This document shows positions 8,328 to 17,944 of a stretch of 64,000 nt of DNA, piece by piece. The stretch lies in contig JAIBEZ010000058.1 of assembly GCA_019459485.1 (NCBI GenBank), positions 1 through 64,000 of the forward strand. Reading direction: 5' to 3'. The stretch comes from Prolixibacteraceae bacterium (GTDB lineage Bacteria; Bacteroidota; Bacteroidia; Bacteroidales; Prolixibacteraceae). Positions within the stretch are counted from its first letter, which is position 1. Every line of letters begins with the position of its first letter. Position numbers and translations under genes: made by a program. Below the pieces are notes generated by a model that was given only the letters and a program-made list of their open reading frames with translations, did not search any database and had not been told where the DNA came from.

Positions 8328-9418
8328 AAGGTAAGCTGAGTTATTTTGATAATTGCCAATTCAACCAACAACCTTTTATTCTGACTGGCTTTGTACTGAA
8401 GGTCGCATTCGTTGGCAATCTGCAGCGCGCCAATCAGAAAATCATTGTCGCAGTGTGTTGCCTGAACTTTGTATTTTTCCTTGATTTCGCCACCGACTTC
8501 GAGTAACTGAATAGTGACAGGATCTTTGCAAACCATCACATCCCTGAAATGAGAGCTAAGTCCGGTAATAAAATGGTGACCATCGAAACCATGGTCGAGA
8601 ATTTCGTTAAAAAGCAGCAAACTTCCGGAGATGTCATTTTTCAGGAACAAATCGACCAATCTGAAATAATAATCGTAGTCGAGTACGTTCAGGTTCGAGA
8701 TAACATCTTTGTAAGAAATATTTCTTCCTGAGAAGCTAACGATCTGGTCGAAAATCGACAATGCATCACGCATGGCTCCATCCGCCTTTTGAGCAATCAC
8801 GTTCAGCGCTTCACTCTCAATCGAAACAGTTTCGCCGGCGGCAACATGCGACAAATAACCAGCGATATCACTTATTTTGATACGGTTAAAATCAAAAATC
8901 TGACAACGTGACAATATGGTTGGAATAATCTTGTGCTTTTCGGTAGTGGCTAAAATGAAAATCGCATGGCGCGGCGGTTCTTCAAGTGTTTTCAGGAAAG
9001 CATTGAATGCACTCGATGACAACATGTGAACCTCATCGATGATATAAACGCTGTATTTCCCGATCTGCGGCGGAATCCTAACCTGATCGGTCAGGTTGCG
9101 GATGTCGTCAACAGAATTGTTCGAGGCGGCATCCAGTTCATGAATATTATAGGAGCGGTTTCCGTTGAAAGCCATGCAGGACTCGCATTGGTTGCATGGT
9201 TCAATTTCTGCCGAAAGGTTCTGACAGTTAATGGTTTTGGCAAAAATCCGCGCGCAGGTAGTTTTTCCGACCCCACGTGGGCCGCAAAACAAATAGGCAT
9301 GGGCAAGCTGGTTATTTTTAATCGCATTTTTCAATGTCGATGTAATCGATGCCTGACCAACAACTGTTTGAAACGTATCGGGTCTGTATTTCCGCGCTGA
9401 AACAATAAAATTCTCCAT
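8315..9418 (-). CDS. dnaX: DNA polymerase III clamp loader subunit DnaX (gamma-like zero-frame product)
   Basis: 367-aa AAA+ ATPase from the ATG at 9418 (MENFIVSARKYRPDTFQTVV); the frame extends to 9469 but without family similarity. Visible motifs: Walker A GPRGVGKT (46-53), the four-Cys zinc module (Cys65, Cys75, Cys78, Cys81), Walker B YIIDEVHML (about 114-122), sensor 1 LATTEKHK and the SRC motif TILSRCQIF. Domain III follows and the frame ends at LTLKKK-stop inside the A10 run. The zero-frame product therefore contains domains I-III, equivalent to E. coli gamma. It loads the beta clamp at replication forks. Frameshifting would add the tau tail. Confidence 0.93.
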   Translation of the reverse strand: MENFIVSARKYRPDTFQTVVGQASITSTLKNAIKNNQLAHAYLFCGPRGVGKTTCARIFAKTINCQNLSAEIEPCNQCESCMAFNGNRSYNIHELDAASNNSVDDIRNLTDQVRIPPQIGKYSVYIIDEVHMLSSSAFNAFLKTLEEPPRHAIFILATTEKHKIIPTILSRCQIFDFNRIKISDIAGYLSHVAAGETVSIESEALNVIAQKADGAMRDALSIFDQIVSFSGRNISYKDVISNLNVLDYDYYFRLVDLFLKNDISGSLLLFNEILDHGFDGHHFITGLSSHFRDVMVCKDPVTIQLLEVGGEIKEKYKVQATHCDNDFLIGALQIANECDLQYKASQNKRLLVELAIIKITQLTLKKK

Positions 9419-9556
9419 AAAATTCTCTTCATTGAACGCCCAAATATAATCATTCTGCCCCAATGGCAAAGGTGAAATTTATTAATAAAATTGGCGAGGA
9501 ATCTAAATCATCACTGCGCGCAGTAACTTCGCAAAGCTGATAAAACTTTTTGAATC

Positions 9557-9564
9557 TAAATTTG
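9557..9564 (+). promoter_or_regulatory. -7 box of the glutathione peroxidase gene
   Basis: TAAATTTG matches TAnnTTTG exactly and lies 33 nt before the ATG at 9597. No clear -33 element is seen at standard spacing. Confidence 0.4.
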
Positions 9565-9596
9565 TTTCAATCTAAATTCAAATTAATAAACAAAAC

Positions 9597-10133
9597 ATGA
9601 AAACACTGACATTAATTTTTGGTCTGATATTAATCACAACGCTTGCTTTCAGTCAAAAATCATTTTACGATTTTAAGGTAAAAGACATCGATGGCAAAGA
9701 TTTCGATCTTTCGAGCCTGAAAGGGAAAAAAGTATTGGTAGTAAACACAGCTTCAAAATGCGGTTTAACCCCTCAGTACAAACAACTTCAATCAATATTT
9801 GAAATGTACGGTGGCGAAAAATTCACCATCATTGGTTTTCCTGCAAATAATTTCATGAAACAGGAACCTGGAACTGAAGAAGAAATTGCAGAATTCTGCG
9901 AAAAGAACTACGGTGTAACTTTCCAGATGATGTCGAAAATTTCGGTGAAAGGTGATGACATTCATCCTCTTTACAAATGGCTGACAAGCAAAAGTGAAAA
10001 TGGAGTGATGGATTCGGAAGTAGCATGGAATTTTCAGAAATACCTGATTGACGAAAAAGGCAATCTGGTTGACATGGTTGCACCCAAAGTGAAACCAGAC
10101 GATGATAAAATTTTAAGCTGGATAAAGAAATAG
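9597..10133 (+). CDS. Exported glutathione-peroxidase-family thiol peroxidase
   Basis: 178 aa with an N-terminal signal peptide (MKTLTLIFGLILITTLAFSQ), so probably periplasmic. The peroxidatic Cys55 lies in NTASKCGLTPQY; the partner residues are the Gln of the FPANNF-containing segment region and the Trp-Asn of VAWNFQKYL. Cys101 in EFCEKNYGV is placed like the resolving Cys of thioredoxin-dependent GPx proteins, so thioredoxin is a likelier reductant than glutathione. It reduces hydroperoxides. The gene stands alone, divergent from dnaX, with a -7-like box upstream and a terminator downstream. Confidence 0.88.
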   Translation: MKTLTLIFGLILITTLAFSQKSFYDFKVKDIDGKDFDLSSLKGKKVLVVNTASKCGLTPQYKQLQSIFEMYGGEKFTIIGFPANNFMKQEPGTEEEIAEFCEKNYGVTFQMMSKISVKGDDIHPLYKWLTSKSENGVMDSEVAWNFQKYLIDEKGNLVDMVAPKVKPDDDKILSWIKK

Positions 10134-10157
10134 ATTTTTAAGATTGGTGGATTGTAT

Positions 10158-10192
10158 AAGAAAGCGGTTTTCGAAAGACGATCGCTTTTTTT
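10158..10192 (+). terminator. Terminator after glutathione peroxidase gene
   Basis: Arms AAAGCG (10161-10166) and CGCTTT (10183-10188) with a partly paired GTTTTCGAAAGAC interior, followed by a T-run to 10192. Confidence 0.6.
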
Positions 10193-10198
10193 ATTGAA

Positions 10199-11497
10199 CT
10201 AATTCAGCGCTTTCCTATACGTTTCAATCGCCCTTAATCTCGCAAAAGCATGGTCAACAATGGGTTTTGGATAAGAAAATGATTCGAATTCGGGAACCCA
10301 TTTCCGGATGTATTTCAATTGCGGATCGAACTTTTTGGTTTGCAAATCCGGACTAAAAACGCGGAAATACGGAGCGGCATCGCAACCCGAACCGCTCGCC
10401 CACTGCCAGCCACCATTGTTGGAGGCCAATTCGTAATCGAGTAATTTTTCAGCAAAATAAGCTTCGCCCCAACGCCAATCGATCAGCAAATGTTTGGTCA
10501 AAAAGCTTGCAACCACCATACGAACCCGGTTGTGCATAAAGCCGGTTTGGTTCAGTTCCCGCATTCCGGCATCTACAATCAGATAGCCGGTTTGTCCGTT
10601 GCACCAGCATTCAAATTCAGCTTCATTGTTTCGCCACGGAATAAAATCATATTTTGGTTTAAACGATTTCTCTGCAGCATGTGGAAAATGCCACAATATA
10701 TCCATGTAAAAATTCCGCCAGATCAATTCATTTAGAAACACTTCGGAATATTGTTGGGCAAAAAGGGTGAGTTTGCGAATAGAAATGGTTCCGAAACGGA
10801 GATGAACTCCCAGTCGGCTTGTTCCGTTTTCGGCAGGAAAATCACGCATTCTGGCATAATTTTCAATCAAAAGCTGATCGAAGCTCTTATCGGGAAACTT
10901 AACGGATTGTGGTTGGTAACCAATTTCAGTCAATTCAGGAAAATAGCCTGGCAATAAGTGCTTTAGCTGAGACAGAAGTTTTTCACTTTCAAAAAACTGT
11001 ATTTCCCCGCTGGCAAGTTTTTCTTTCCATTTGCGGCTGTATGGTGTAAAAACCGTGTAGGGCGTTCCGTCAGCCTTTACCACCTCATTTTGGTGAAAGA
11101 TAAGCTGATCTTTGAAAGTCTGAAATCCGATTTCAAGCGAATGAAGCAGCGTTTCAACTTTCTGATCGCGTTCAATTGCAGCTGGTTCGTAGTCAGTATT
11201 CGTAAAAACACTCTGCACTGAATATTTGGCTGCAAGTTGTCTGAAAACCACTTCCGGAGTAGAAAAGTAAACCTGTAAACTACTGCCGTATTTTTCAAAT
11301 TCGCGGTTTAAATCAGTCATGCAGCGGTGAATAAACGTGAGACGCGCATCATTTGGATTGGGAAACTGAACCAGAATTGCCGGATCGAAAATAAACACTG
11401 CCACCACCGGCAAACCCGCATTTAGCGCTTGAAATAGCCCGTGATTGTCGTCTGTCCGCAAATCGCGCCGAAACCAAAATATGTTTACCTTTTCCAT
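10199..11497 (-). CDS. phrB: Deoxyribodipyrimidine photolyase (class I)
   Basis: About 432 aa from the ATG at 11497 (MEKVNIFWFRRDLRTDDNHG); three extra upstream codons are possible. The N-terminal Rossmann domain carries FWFRRDLR. The C-terminal FAD domain shows TSRLGVHLRFGTIS, ELIWRNFYMDILW, GMRELNQTGFMHNRVRM and the strongly conserved NNGGWQWASGSGCDAAPYFR. These fit FAD-dependent repair of cyclobutane pyrimidine dimers by light. Length is close to that of class I CPD photolyases. A cryptochrome-like paralogue cannot be fully excluded, but the WQWASGSGCDAAPYFR region is typical of repair enzymes. Cytoplasmic, single gene. Confidence 0.9.
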   Translation of the reverse strand: MEKVNIFWFRRDLRTDDNHGLFQALNAGLPVVAVFIFDPAILVQFPNPNDARLTFIHRCMTDLNREFEKYGSSLQVYFSTPEVVFRQLAAKYSVQSVFTNTDYEPAAIERDQKVETLLHSLEIGFQTFKDQLIFHQNEVVKADGTPYTVFTPYSRKWKEKLASGEIQFFESEKLLSQLKHLLPGYFPELTEIGYQPQSVKFPDKSFDQLLIENYARMRDFPAENGTSRLGVHLRFGTISIRKLTLFAQQYSEVFLNELIWRNFYMDILWHFPHAAEKSFKPKYDFIPWRNNEAEFECWCNGQTGYLIVDAGMRELNQTGFMHNRVRMVVASFLTKHLLIDWRWGEAYFAEKLLDYELASNNGGWQWASGSGCDAAPYFRVFSPDLQTKKFDPQLKYIRKWVPEFESFSYPKPIVDHAFARLRAIETYRKALN

Positions 11498-11766
11498 GAG
11501 AGCCAAAAGTATTATTTAAAGTTTTCAAAAACTAAATATTATTCTTGCGGCGCATAGAGCATTTAAGTTTCAAACCAGATTATTTGATGCGCCTTGTTTG
11601 ATATGGATGTTTTTACCACGGGTTTCGCTTCGCTGCACCCGCGGTTATTCAGATTTGACACTTTCAGTGTCCCATGCGGAATAAATTCAAACAACAACCG
11701 AATTTTCGAATCGTCTCACATTCTTATTTTCCCCTTCGGAATCCTGAGACTGAACACTTTCCCCGC

Positions 11767-14610
11767 TCATCTTCTGCAAATCCTATTAAATGTGCAATAG
11801 CTGCATTTCTGCAGGTCTTTGGTTTGATCGTATGTATTTGTCATACTGAACATTTCAGACAATACTTCCGAAAATATTTTCCTGAATTCGCCGGCTACCT
11901 GATGAAACGAAAGTTTTTCGCCCTGATAAATAACATTCGGAACGAACTCTTCATCAAACAGATTATCAAGTTTATAAATGACCGGAAATATTGCTGAATG
12001 GTTTTCTGACCGGTTGACGATATCAGAATAGATCAGGGTTTGAAATATTTCCTTCCGGCGATCAGAATAATTCCGGTCAACCAATTGTGGCCAGTCTTTG
12101 AAATCGAGTTTCATATTCCGGCCAGTTTTATAGTCGATAATCCGCAATCCTTCATCCGTTTGATCCAGCCTGTCAATGATTCCGCCAATTTTGATCTGGT
12201 AGGTTTTATCGTCCGAAACCACCTGATAATTGGCTGAAAAATCTTTTTCGAGACCGACGATTTGAAATGGTGCGAACCGGATGTCGTTTTCCAACAACTG
12301 AAAAATATAATCACGAATGTGCGAAGCAATCAAAATGCTCTGCCCGCCCAACTTTAGCCGCGACACGTCTTCCGGGTTCATCTGATAATATTTCACTGCA
12401 ATCGACTGGCGTACAACCTCATCAATCCGACGGTGATCGCTTCTCAATAGTTTTAAGGCAGCCGCTTCAACCACCTTGTTCTCAAAAGGCTTGTATAAAA
12501 GTTCGATCGCATAATGAAACAGGTTTCCGAATAAAACTGCATCAATTTCTTCCTTCAGTTCGTCTTTTTCCTTTATTCCGGCAATGTATTTAAAGTAAAA
12601 TTTCAGCTTGCAATCCAGATAAGTATTGATGGCGCTCGGACTAAGTTTACTTTCTGAATATTTCGAAATTAATTTCTGAATGTGCGCTTCGCTGGTTTCA
12701 ATTCTGATGGGTTCGCTGGAGGTACCTTTAAAATTGAAACTCAGGTTCAGCTCTTCAATTTCAAATTCAGAATCGTACAAAAGCTGGTATAAAAAGCGAC
12801 TTTTTTCGGATGAAGCAATTCCCTCGGTGATCGAGTTGTAAACCAATACCGTTTTTTCAGACCGCTGAATCAGGCGGTAAAAATAATAGGCATACATGGC
12901 ATCGCGATCTTCATAGGTGGGCATTCCAAATCCTTTCCGTAAATGATATGGAACAAAAGAATGACCGGCTGCAATTCGGGGCAAAAAGCCTTCGTTGGCC
13001 GAGAACAAAACAAGGTTTTCGAAATCGAGGCAGCGGGTTTCAAGCAAACCCATTACCTGTAAGCCAGTGAGTGGTTCTCCTTCAAATGGAATGGAAATAC
13101 GCCGCAAACTCTGATCAAGCAAGCGGTACAATATTTTAACCGGAAAGTCCGGCACATTCAATGCTTCCAACGTATCCTTCAACCGCTGAACTGTCAGAAA
13201 TGCCTGAAAAAGGTATTCAGATTCCAATTTAACCTGTTCATTTTCCGTACTATTAAACTTCAGGGCAAGCTCTTTCAAAACATCCAGAAAATAATCGAGA
13301 ATATCCAGCCAGCTTTCAGGTCTCGAAAATATTCTCCGCACAAACAGATTCAAATTCAATTCACCGACTTCCAGATAAACTTTATTCCGTTTGTAAATTC
13401 CTGATACAAACGTTTTTATTTCGGGATTGACAACAAATTGATGGTTCAAAATTGCCACCACCGGCTTGTGGTAGAAAACTGGCGATGCCCCCGACTTGCG
13501 AATATTCTTCTGAAGGCTGATTACCTGCGAAATAAAACCATAAACAGGTGTGTTCACAAATGGGTAGCCCATTGTGATATTTATGTCAGCAAAGTTTTTA
13601 CCAACCGCTGAAATCACCGGAATCAGCAGGTTTTCATCAGCCAGCACAAAGGCGGTATTGTCGAAACGACTGTTGATTTGGAAGCTTTTAACAACTTGCG
13701 GAATATTGATGGCCTGCGCCTGGGTAATATTTCCGGGAACCGAAACCATTGTAATTTTGCGGTTTTTGGGAGTCGGCGATTTTTCAGGAACAAAGTGTTT
13801 CGGAGCTGGAAAAGCAATCATGTTAGTCCGAAGAAACCGTCCGGCTTCGTTTTCATTGTCTTTCAGGTAAAATTCGTCGTAATCCCAGAAAAACAAAGCT
13901 TTGTTCAATTTATCCAGCTTTTTAAAAATGGCTTTTTCGCAATCGTTCAGCGCGTTGAATCCAATAAATACATATTTTTTCGCTTTTAATTCAACAGGAA
14001 GTTGTTCAGCCAATCCATCGGCCACATCGCGGTATATCATTCCTGAATAAGCAATATTGTTTTGCCGGAGTGATTCCCTGAATTGGTGATAGATTTCAGC
14101 CAGTTTTATCCAGATTCCGATGAATTTTTCCTTGTTAAACGAATGCGGCACTTTTTCCAGATTCCCCCAAAATTCCTCAATGGCGGCTTTTTGTTCCGCC
14201 GTCAGGTATTCAAATTGATTTTCAAGGTCTTTTAAATCAGATATATTCGTGAATAAATCATCCGCATTCAGCAGATATTTGTCGATGTCGTCAAAGTCAG
14301 ACAAAAGAATTTCGCCCCAAAAGAAAAACTCGTCCAACGGTTCCTGATGGCCGGTCACTTTTGAGTAAACTTCCTGAAGTTTCAGTACAAGCGCTACCTG
14401 ATCGGCCTGCTGCAAGCCCGACACAGACGAAATCAATTCGCTGATGGTGATAATTTCAGGAGAAAGCATTGAAGTCTCTACCATTTCGTTGAGGTAGGCC
14501 GTAAAAAACACACCTGCTCTCCTACCCGGAAAAACAAGGCAGAAATCACTCAATTCGGAACGATGATTGGTATAAAGATAACTGGCAACCTGCTTTAAAA
14601 ATGGAGACAT
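11767..14610 (-). CDS. AddB-like PD-(D/E)XK exonuclease
   Basis: 947-aa protein with a helicase-like N-terminal two thirds and a RecB-family nuclease domain at the C-terminus. Nuclease motifs: GNLFHYAIELLY (His), GGIIDRLDQ (Asp), RIIDYKTGR (Asp-x-Lys). A first Cys in YLDCKLKFYFKY and a last cluster KCSYCTFNRICRR give the 4Fe-4S cluster pattern of AddB. The N-terminal position where AddB has a Walker A loop reads FPGRRAGVFF, without GKT, so ATP hydrolysis is doubtful. AddB normally works with the helicase-nuclease AddA in double-strand-break repair; no addA lies next to it here, since the next gene upstream is a BRO-N protein. Confidence 0.82.
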   Translation of the reverse strand: MSPFLKQVASYLYTNHRSELSDFCLVFPGRRAGVFFTAYLNEMVETSMLSPEIITISELISSVSGLQQADQVALVLKLQEVYSKVTGHQEPLDEFFFWGEILLSDFDDIDKYLLNADDLFTNISDLKDLENQFEYLTAEQKAAIEEFWGNLEKVPHSFNKEKFIGIWIKLAEIYHQFRESLRQNNIAYSGMIYRDVADGLAEQLPVELKAKKYVFIGFNALNDCEKAIFKKLDKLNKALFFWDYDEFYLKDNENEAGRFLRTNMIAFPAPKHFVPEKSPTPKNRKITMVSVPGNITQAQAINIPQVVKSFQINSRFDNTAFVLADENLLIPVISAVGKNFADINITMGYPFVNTPVYGFISQVISLQKNIRKSGASPVFYHKPVVAILNHQFVVNPEIKTFVSGIYKRNKVYLEVGELNLNLFVRRIFSRPESWLDILDYFLDVLKELALKFNSTENEQVKLESEYLFQAFLTVQRLKDTLEALNVPDFPVKILYRLLDQSLRRISIPFEGEPLTGLQVMGLLETRCLDFENLVLFSANEGFLPRIAAGHSFVPYHLRKGFGMPTYEDRDAMYAYYFYRLIQRSEKTVLVYNSITEGIASSEKSRFLYQLLYDSEFEIEELNLSFNFKGTSSEPIRIETSEAHIQKLISKYSESKLSPSAINTYLDCKLKFYFKYIAGIKEKDELKEEIDAVLFGNLFHYAIELLYKPFENKVVEAAALKLLRSDHRRIDEVVRQSIAVKYYQMNPEDVSRLKLGGQSILIASHIRDYIFQLLENDIRFAPFQIVGLEKDFSANYQVVSDDKTYQIKIGGIIDRLDQTDEGLRIIDYKTGRNMKLDFKDWPQLVDRNYSDRRKEIFQTLIYSDIVNRSENHSAIFPVIYKLDNLFDEEFVPNVIYQGEKLSFHQVAGEFRKIFSEVLSEMFSMTNTYDQTKDLQKCSYCTFNRICRR

Positions 14611-14626
14611 TTGTGTTGTTAATGGG

Positions 14627-15460
14627 TTATTTTAGCTGTTTATTTTCTTTAGAAGGTGGCAGAAAATTTTCTCCTGTCACCACTTTCTTTCCGGTTTTCT
14701 GTTCAAGAGCTAATCGGGCATCTTTGGCTATTTTGCCACCTTTTTTGCCTGCTTTAGCATTTTCTATCAGACCTTTCGCTTCATCGGTTTCAGCTATTTG
14801 CCGTGTTGACAGTTCCGCAAGTGCAGTAAAAATCAATTCAGCCTCGGTCATGTGATCCCGAAGATTCTGTGATTTTAATCCTTTTAGATTTTTGTGGTCC
14901 TTTACCTTTAATCCTGTCCATTCCTGATGGATAATATTGGTAAGCATGGCAAATTCATCTTGCTTTTCTACTCCACTTTCCTTCCAATAATCGGTAAGTT
15001 TATTTCGGGTTTCCTGCCCTGTCATGCGTTGTTGAATCCATTTTTCGCTGCGACCAAGCTTTTGCCAGTTTTCTCTTGCCCGTTCGATACTTTGTTCTGG
15101 ATCGGCAATTTCTTTCATACGCTCATACCCCACCTTGGCAAGCCATTGTTTAAATGGTTCTGCTTTTGGCGAGGGAATGGATTGGATAATTCGCAACAAT
15201 TGCTGGGTATCGGAAACATCAGTTTCTCTTTTTTTTCCGTCATCGGCAATCATTTTCAACCGTACGATTTTTTCGTACACTTCACTTCCTTCTAACTTTA
15301 ACTTCTTTTTTAAATCACTCCAATATCTTTTTGGGACACTACTTCCTGTTAGGATTTCTATCACATCAATCACAGAAAAATACCATTTCTCCTGCACTTC
15401 ATCCCAATGAGTGCGAACTTTTTTGCTTTCGAAAAGCTTGATTGAATCACTGTTTTCCAT
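14627..15460 (-). CDS. BRO-N domain protein, DinD-like
   Basis: 277 aa. The N-terminal 110 residues are a BRO-N domain as in phage antirepressors (IKLFESKKVRTHWDE, WYFSVIDVIEILTGS, YWSDLKKKLK, DTQQLLRIIQSIPSP). The C-terminal half (WQKLGRSEKWIQQRM, then FAMLTNIIHQEWTGL, DHMTEAELIFTALAE) has the layout of DNA-damage-inducible protein D, including the closely similar length (E. coli DinD is 274 aa). No phage genes surround it. Possible roles are SOS-linked modulation of RecA-type activity or antirepression of a distant prophage; neither is demonstrated. It lies 16 nt upstream of the AddB-like gene on the same strand. Confidence 0.7.
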   Translation of the reverse strand: MENSDSIKLFESKKVRTHWDEVQEKWYFSVIDVIEILTGSSVPKRYWSDLKKKLKLEGSEVYEKIVRLKMIADDGKKRETDVSDTQQLLRIIQSIPSPKAEPFKQWLAKVGYERMKEIADPEQSIERARENWQKLGRSEKWIQQRMTGQETRNKLTDYWKESGVEKQDEFAMLTNIIHQEWTGLKVKDHKNLKGLKSQNLRDHMTEAELIFTALAELSTRQIAETDEAKGLIENAKAGKKGGKIAKDARLALEQKTGKKVVTGENFLPPSKENKQLK

Positions 15461-15661
15461 AACAAACCGGTCTTTGGGTTATTTTATTCTATTCGCTTTG
15501 TGGCTCTCTTTTGGTCTGAATTTAGAAATCAAATTTAAAAGAAAGGAAGGGTAATACCCTATTCTTTTACCATTATATTATAATTACTTATCAACAGCAA
15601 TGAAACTTCAGAAAAACTATTCAATTTAGTTTAAAACAAATCTGTTTGAACTAAAAATGAA

Positions 15662-15694
15662 TTGTGTATTCAGAAAATGAATTTTATAACTTTA
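15662..15694 (+). promoter_or_regulatory. Promoter of gamma-glutamyltransferase gene
   Basis: TTG (15662-15664), 22-nt spacer, TAACTTTA (15687-15694). The -7 box lies 23 nt before the ATG at 15718 and would fall inside the reading frame if the upstream GTG at 15664 were used, so it supports the ATG. Confidence 0.4.
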
Positions 15695-15717
15695 GGCACT
15701 CTATCAAACAAAGCATC

Positions 15718-17406
15718 ATGAAAAATTATCTATTAATTTGCTCTTTGTTGTTCGTCCTACATTCATTATCGGCACAAGACCGCGTTACCGGTCTGCCATT
15801 TGCTACCCGTTCTGAAGTAATCGCACAACATGGGATGGCCTGCACCAGTCAGCCACTTGCCACACAGGTTGCACTCGACATTCTGAAAGCAGGGGGAAAT
15901 GCGATTGACGCGGCCATTGCAGCCAATGCAGTGCTCGGACTGGTCGAACCCACTGGAAATGGAATCGGCGGCGATTTGTTCGCCATCGTTTGGGATGCCA
16001 AAACACAAAAACTGTATGGTTTAAATGCCAGCGGACGATCGCCTTACGATCTGAGTTTCGAATATTTCAGGAAAAATGGAATCACAAGAATTCCAGCCTT
16101 GGGTCCATTGCCGGTTTCGGTTCCCGGATGCGTTGACGGTTGGTTCGAATTGCACAAAAAATTCGGCAACCTACCCGTTTCTGATATCCTGAAACCTGCT
16201 ATAACCTATGCGCGTGAAGGATTTCCGGTTTCTGAGGTGATTGCCTATTACTGGAATTCGAACGCTTTAAAATTGCAAAAGTACCCGGGATTCAAGGAAA
16301 TTTTTATGCCCGAAGGAAAAGCTCCTGCCAAAGGTGAAATATTCCGGAATCCCTTTCTGGCTGAGACCCTCGAAAAAATTGCTGCCGGAGGCCGCGATGC
16401 ATTTTACAAAGGTGAGATTGCGCAAAAAATTGCGGATTACATGAAAGAACAGGGTGGCTTTTTAAGTATGCGCGACCTTGCCGACCATCATTCGGAATGG
16501 GTGGAACTAATTTCGACCAATTATCGCGGCTACGACGTTTGGGAATTACCGCCAAATGGACAGGGAACTGCTGTTCTTCAACAGCTGAATATGCTTGAAA
16601 AATTTGATATTGCCTCAATGGGTTACGGAAGTGACGAATACTTCCACGCTTTTATTGAAACAAAGAAACTGGCTTTCGAAGATCGTGCAAAATTCTATTC
16701 AGATCCGGATTTTAATCAGATTCCGATTCGCAAACTGATCTCAAAGGAATATGCAAAAGAACGTTTAAAACTTTATGATTCTGAAAAAGCGGCAAAAAGC
16801 GTTCCTGCTGGTAACCTTGAAACAGGAAATACCATCTACCTCACAATTGCCGACACAGAAGGCAACATGGTTTCGTTGATTCAAAGCAACTACCGCGGAA
16901 TGGGTTCAGGAATGACGCCCGGAAAACTTGGATTTGTTTTACAGGACCGGGGCGAAATGTTTATCATCGACGCCAATCACATGAACAAATATGAACCACA
17001 CAAACGACCGTTTCACACCATCATTCCGGCTTTCATTACCAAAGACGGGAAGCCTTTTATCAGCTTTGGTCTGATGGGAGGATCGATGCAACCGCAGGGA
17101 CATGTTCAGATGGTGGTCAACCTGATTGATTTCGGAATGAACCTTCAGGAAGCAGGCGACGCGCCGAGAATTTGTCACGAAGGGTCGAGCGAACCCACCG
17201 GTGAGACAATGACCGATGGCGGAATCGTTTATCTGGAAAGCGGAATACCTTATGAAACGGTGCGAAACCTGCTGGGAAAAGGCCACCAGATTCAATACAC
17301 CAATGGAATTTACGGCGGTTATCAGGCAATCAAATGGGACGATAAAAACAAAGTCTATTACGGTGCATCCGAATCGCGAAAAGACGGACAGGCTGCGGGG
17401 TATTGA
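15718..17406 (+). CDS. ggt: Gamma-glutamyltransferase (glutathione hydrolase)
   Basis: 562-aa N-terminal-nucleophile hydrolase with a signal peptide (MKNYLLICSLLFVLHSLSAQ), hence periplasmic. The large-subunit start shows MACTSQPLATQVALDIL, GGNAIDAAIAANAVLGLVEP and GNGIGGDLFAI. The autocleavage site is the Thr of GNTIYLTIADTEGN; cleavage there gives two subunits. The second Thr seen in E. coli Ggt is Ile here. Downstream are SNYRGMGSGMTPG and a C-terminal GGIYGGYQAI segment. It hydrolyses or transfers the gamma-glutamyl group of glutathione and similar compounds. The frame opens at 15664 (GTG), but signal peptide and promoter favour 15718. Confidence 0.9.
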   Translation: MKNYLLICSLLFVLHSLSAQDRVTGLPFATRSEVIAQHGMACTSQPLATQVALDILKAGGNAIDAAIAANAVLGLVEPTGNGIGGDLFAIVWDAKTQKLYGLNASGRSPYDLSFEYFRKNGITRIPALGPLPVSVPGCVDGWFELHKKFGNLPVSDILKPAITYAREGFPVSEVIAYYWNSNALKLQKYPGFKEIFMPEGKAPAKGEIFRNPFLAETLEKIAAGGRDAFYKGEIAQKIADYMKEQGGFLSMRDLADHHSEWVELISTNYRGYDVWELPPNGQGTAVLQQLNMLEKFDIASMGYGSDEYFHAFIETKKLAFEDRAKFYSDPDFNQIPIRKLISKEYAKERLKLYDSEKAAKSVPAGNLETGNTIYLTIADTEGNMVSLIQSNYRGMGSGMTPGKLGFVLQDRGEMFIIDANHMNKYEPHKRPFHTIIPAFITKDGKPFISFGLMGGSMQPQGHVQMVVNLIDFGMNLQEAGDAPRICHEGSSEPTGETMTDGGIVYLESGIPYETVRNLLGKGHQIQYTNGIYGGYQAIKWDDKNKVYYGASESRKDGQAAGY

Positions 17407-17409
17407 AGT

Positions 17410-17892
17410 TTATTTCCCGCTCCGAACTTTTTTTACCAACGCTGCATCAACCGGATCAAAACTATTTCCGAAACTTATCCGGATATAGGTTAACACATCG
17501 GCAATTTCCTCATCGGTCAATTGGGCATGAGAGGGCATAAAACCCTTGTAAACCTCTCCGTTCACTTCAATCGTACCACTGAGCCCTTTCATCATAATGG
17601 CTACCAGCTCTTTGGGATCTTTGCCGGTCCAACTTCCCGGCCCCAATGGCGGGTGCATTCCCGGCACACCCGATCCGTCGGCCTGATGACAGGTGAGGCA
17701 ATATTTTGTATAAACAGCTTTCCCCGGATGCACTTTCCCGGCTGTCTGGGCTGGCATATTTTCAGTAATTTCTTTCGCCAATTGCTCAGTGCTCACTGGC
17801 TCCACTTTCTTTTTTTCGGTATTATTCTGGCATGAAATCACCAATCCAAGCAATAAAATACTGAAAATTATCTGGCTATACATTCGTATCAT
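17410..17892 (-). CDS. Lipoprotein c-type cytochrome
   Basis: 160 aa with a lipoprotein signal (LLGLVISC lipobox near residue 21). One heme-c site, CLTCHQ, lies near residue 66; MPSHAQLTDEEIADVLTYI supplies the likely axial Met and the last helix of a class I cytochrome c. Electron carrier on the periplasmic face of a membrane. The gene follows the sorbosone-dehydrogenase-like gene by 52 nt on the same strand, so the two are probably co-transcribed and the cytochrome could accept electrons from that enzyme. A second in-frame ATG three codons downstream is also possible as start. Confidence 0.85.
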   Translation of the reverse strand: MIRMYSQIIFSILLLGLVISCQNNTEKKKVEPVSTEQLAKEITENMPAQTAGKVHPGKAVYTKYCLTCHQADGSGVPGMHPPLGPGSWTGKDPKELVAIMMKGLSGTIEVNGEVYKGFMPSHAQLTDEEIADVLTYIRISFGNSFDPVDAALVKKVRSGK

Positions 17893-17944
17893 TAAATCAC
17901 ATTTATGTTTTGGGTGGTCAAGATACCACTATTTTGCAAATAAA

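Noticed and set aside
14627-15460. Prophage remnant suggested by the BRO-N antirepressor-like gene
   Set aside because: No integrase, structural or other phage genes flank it, and the C-terminal half fits DinD better.
15664-15717. GTG-initiated N-terminal extension of gamma-glutamyltransferase
   Set aside because: It would hide the signal peptide behind 18 residues and overlap the likely promoter.
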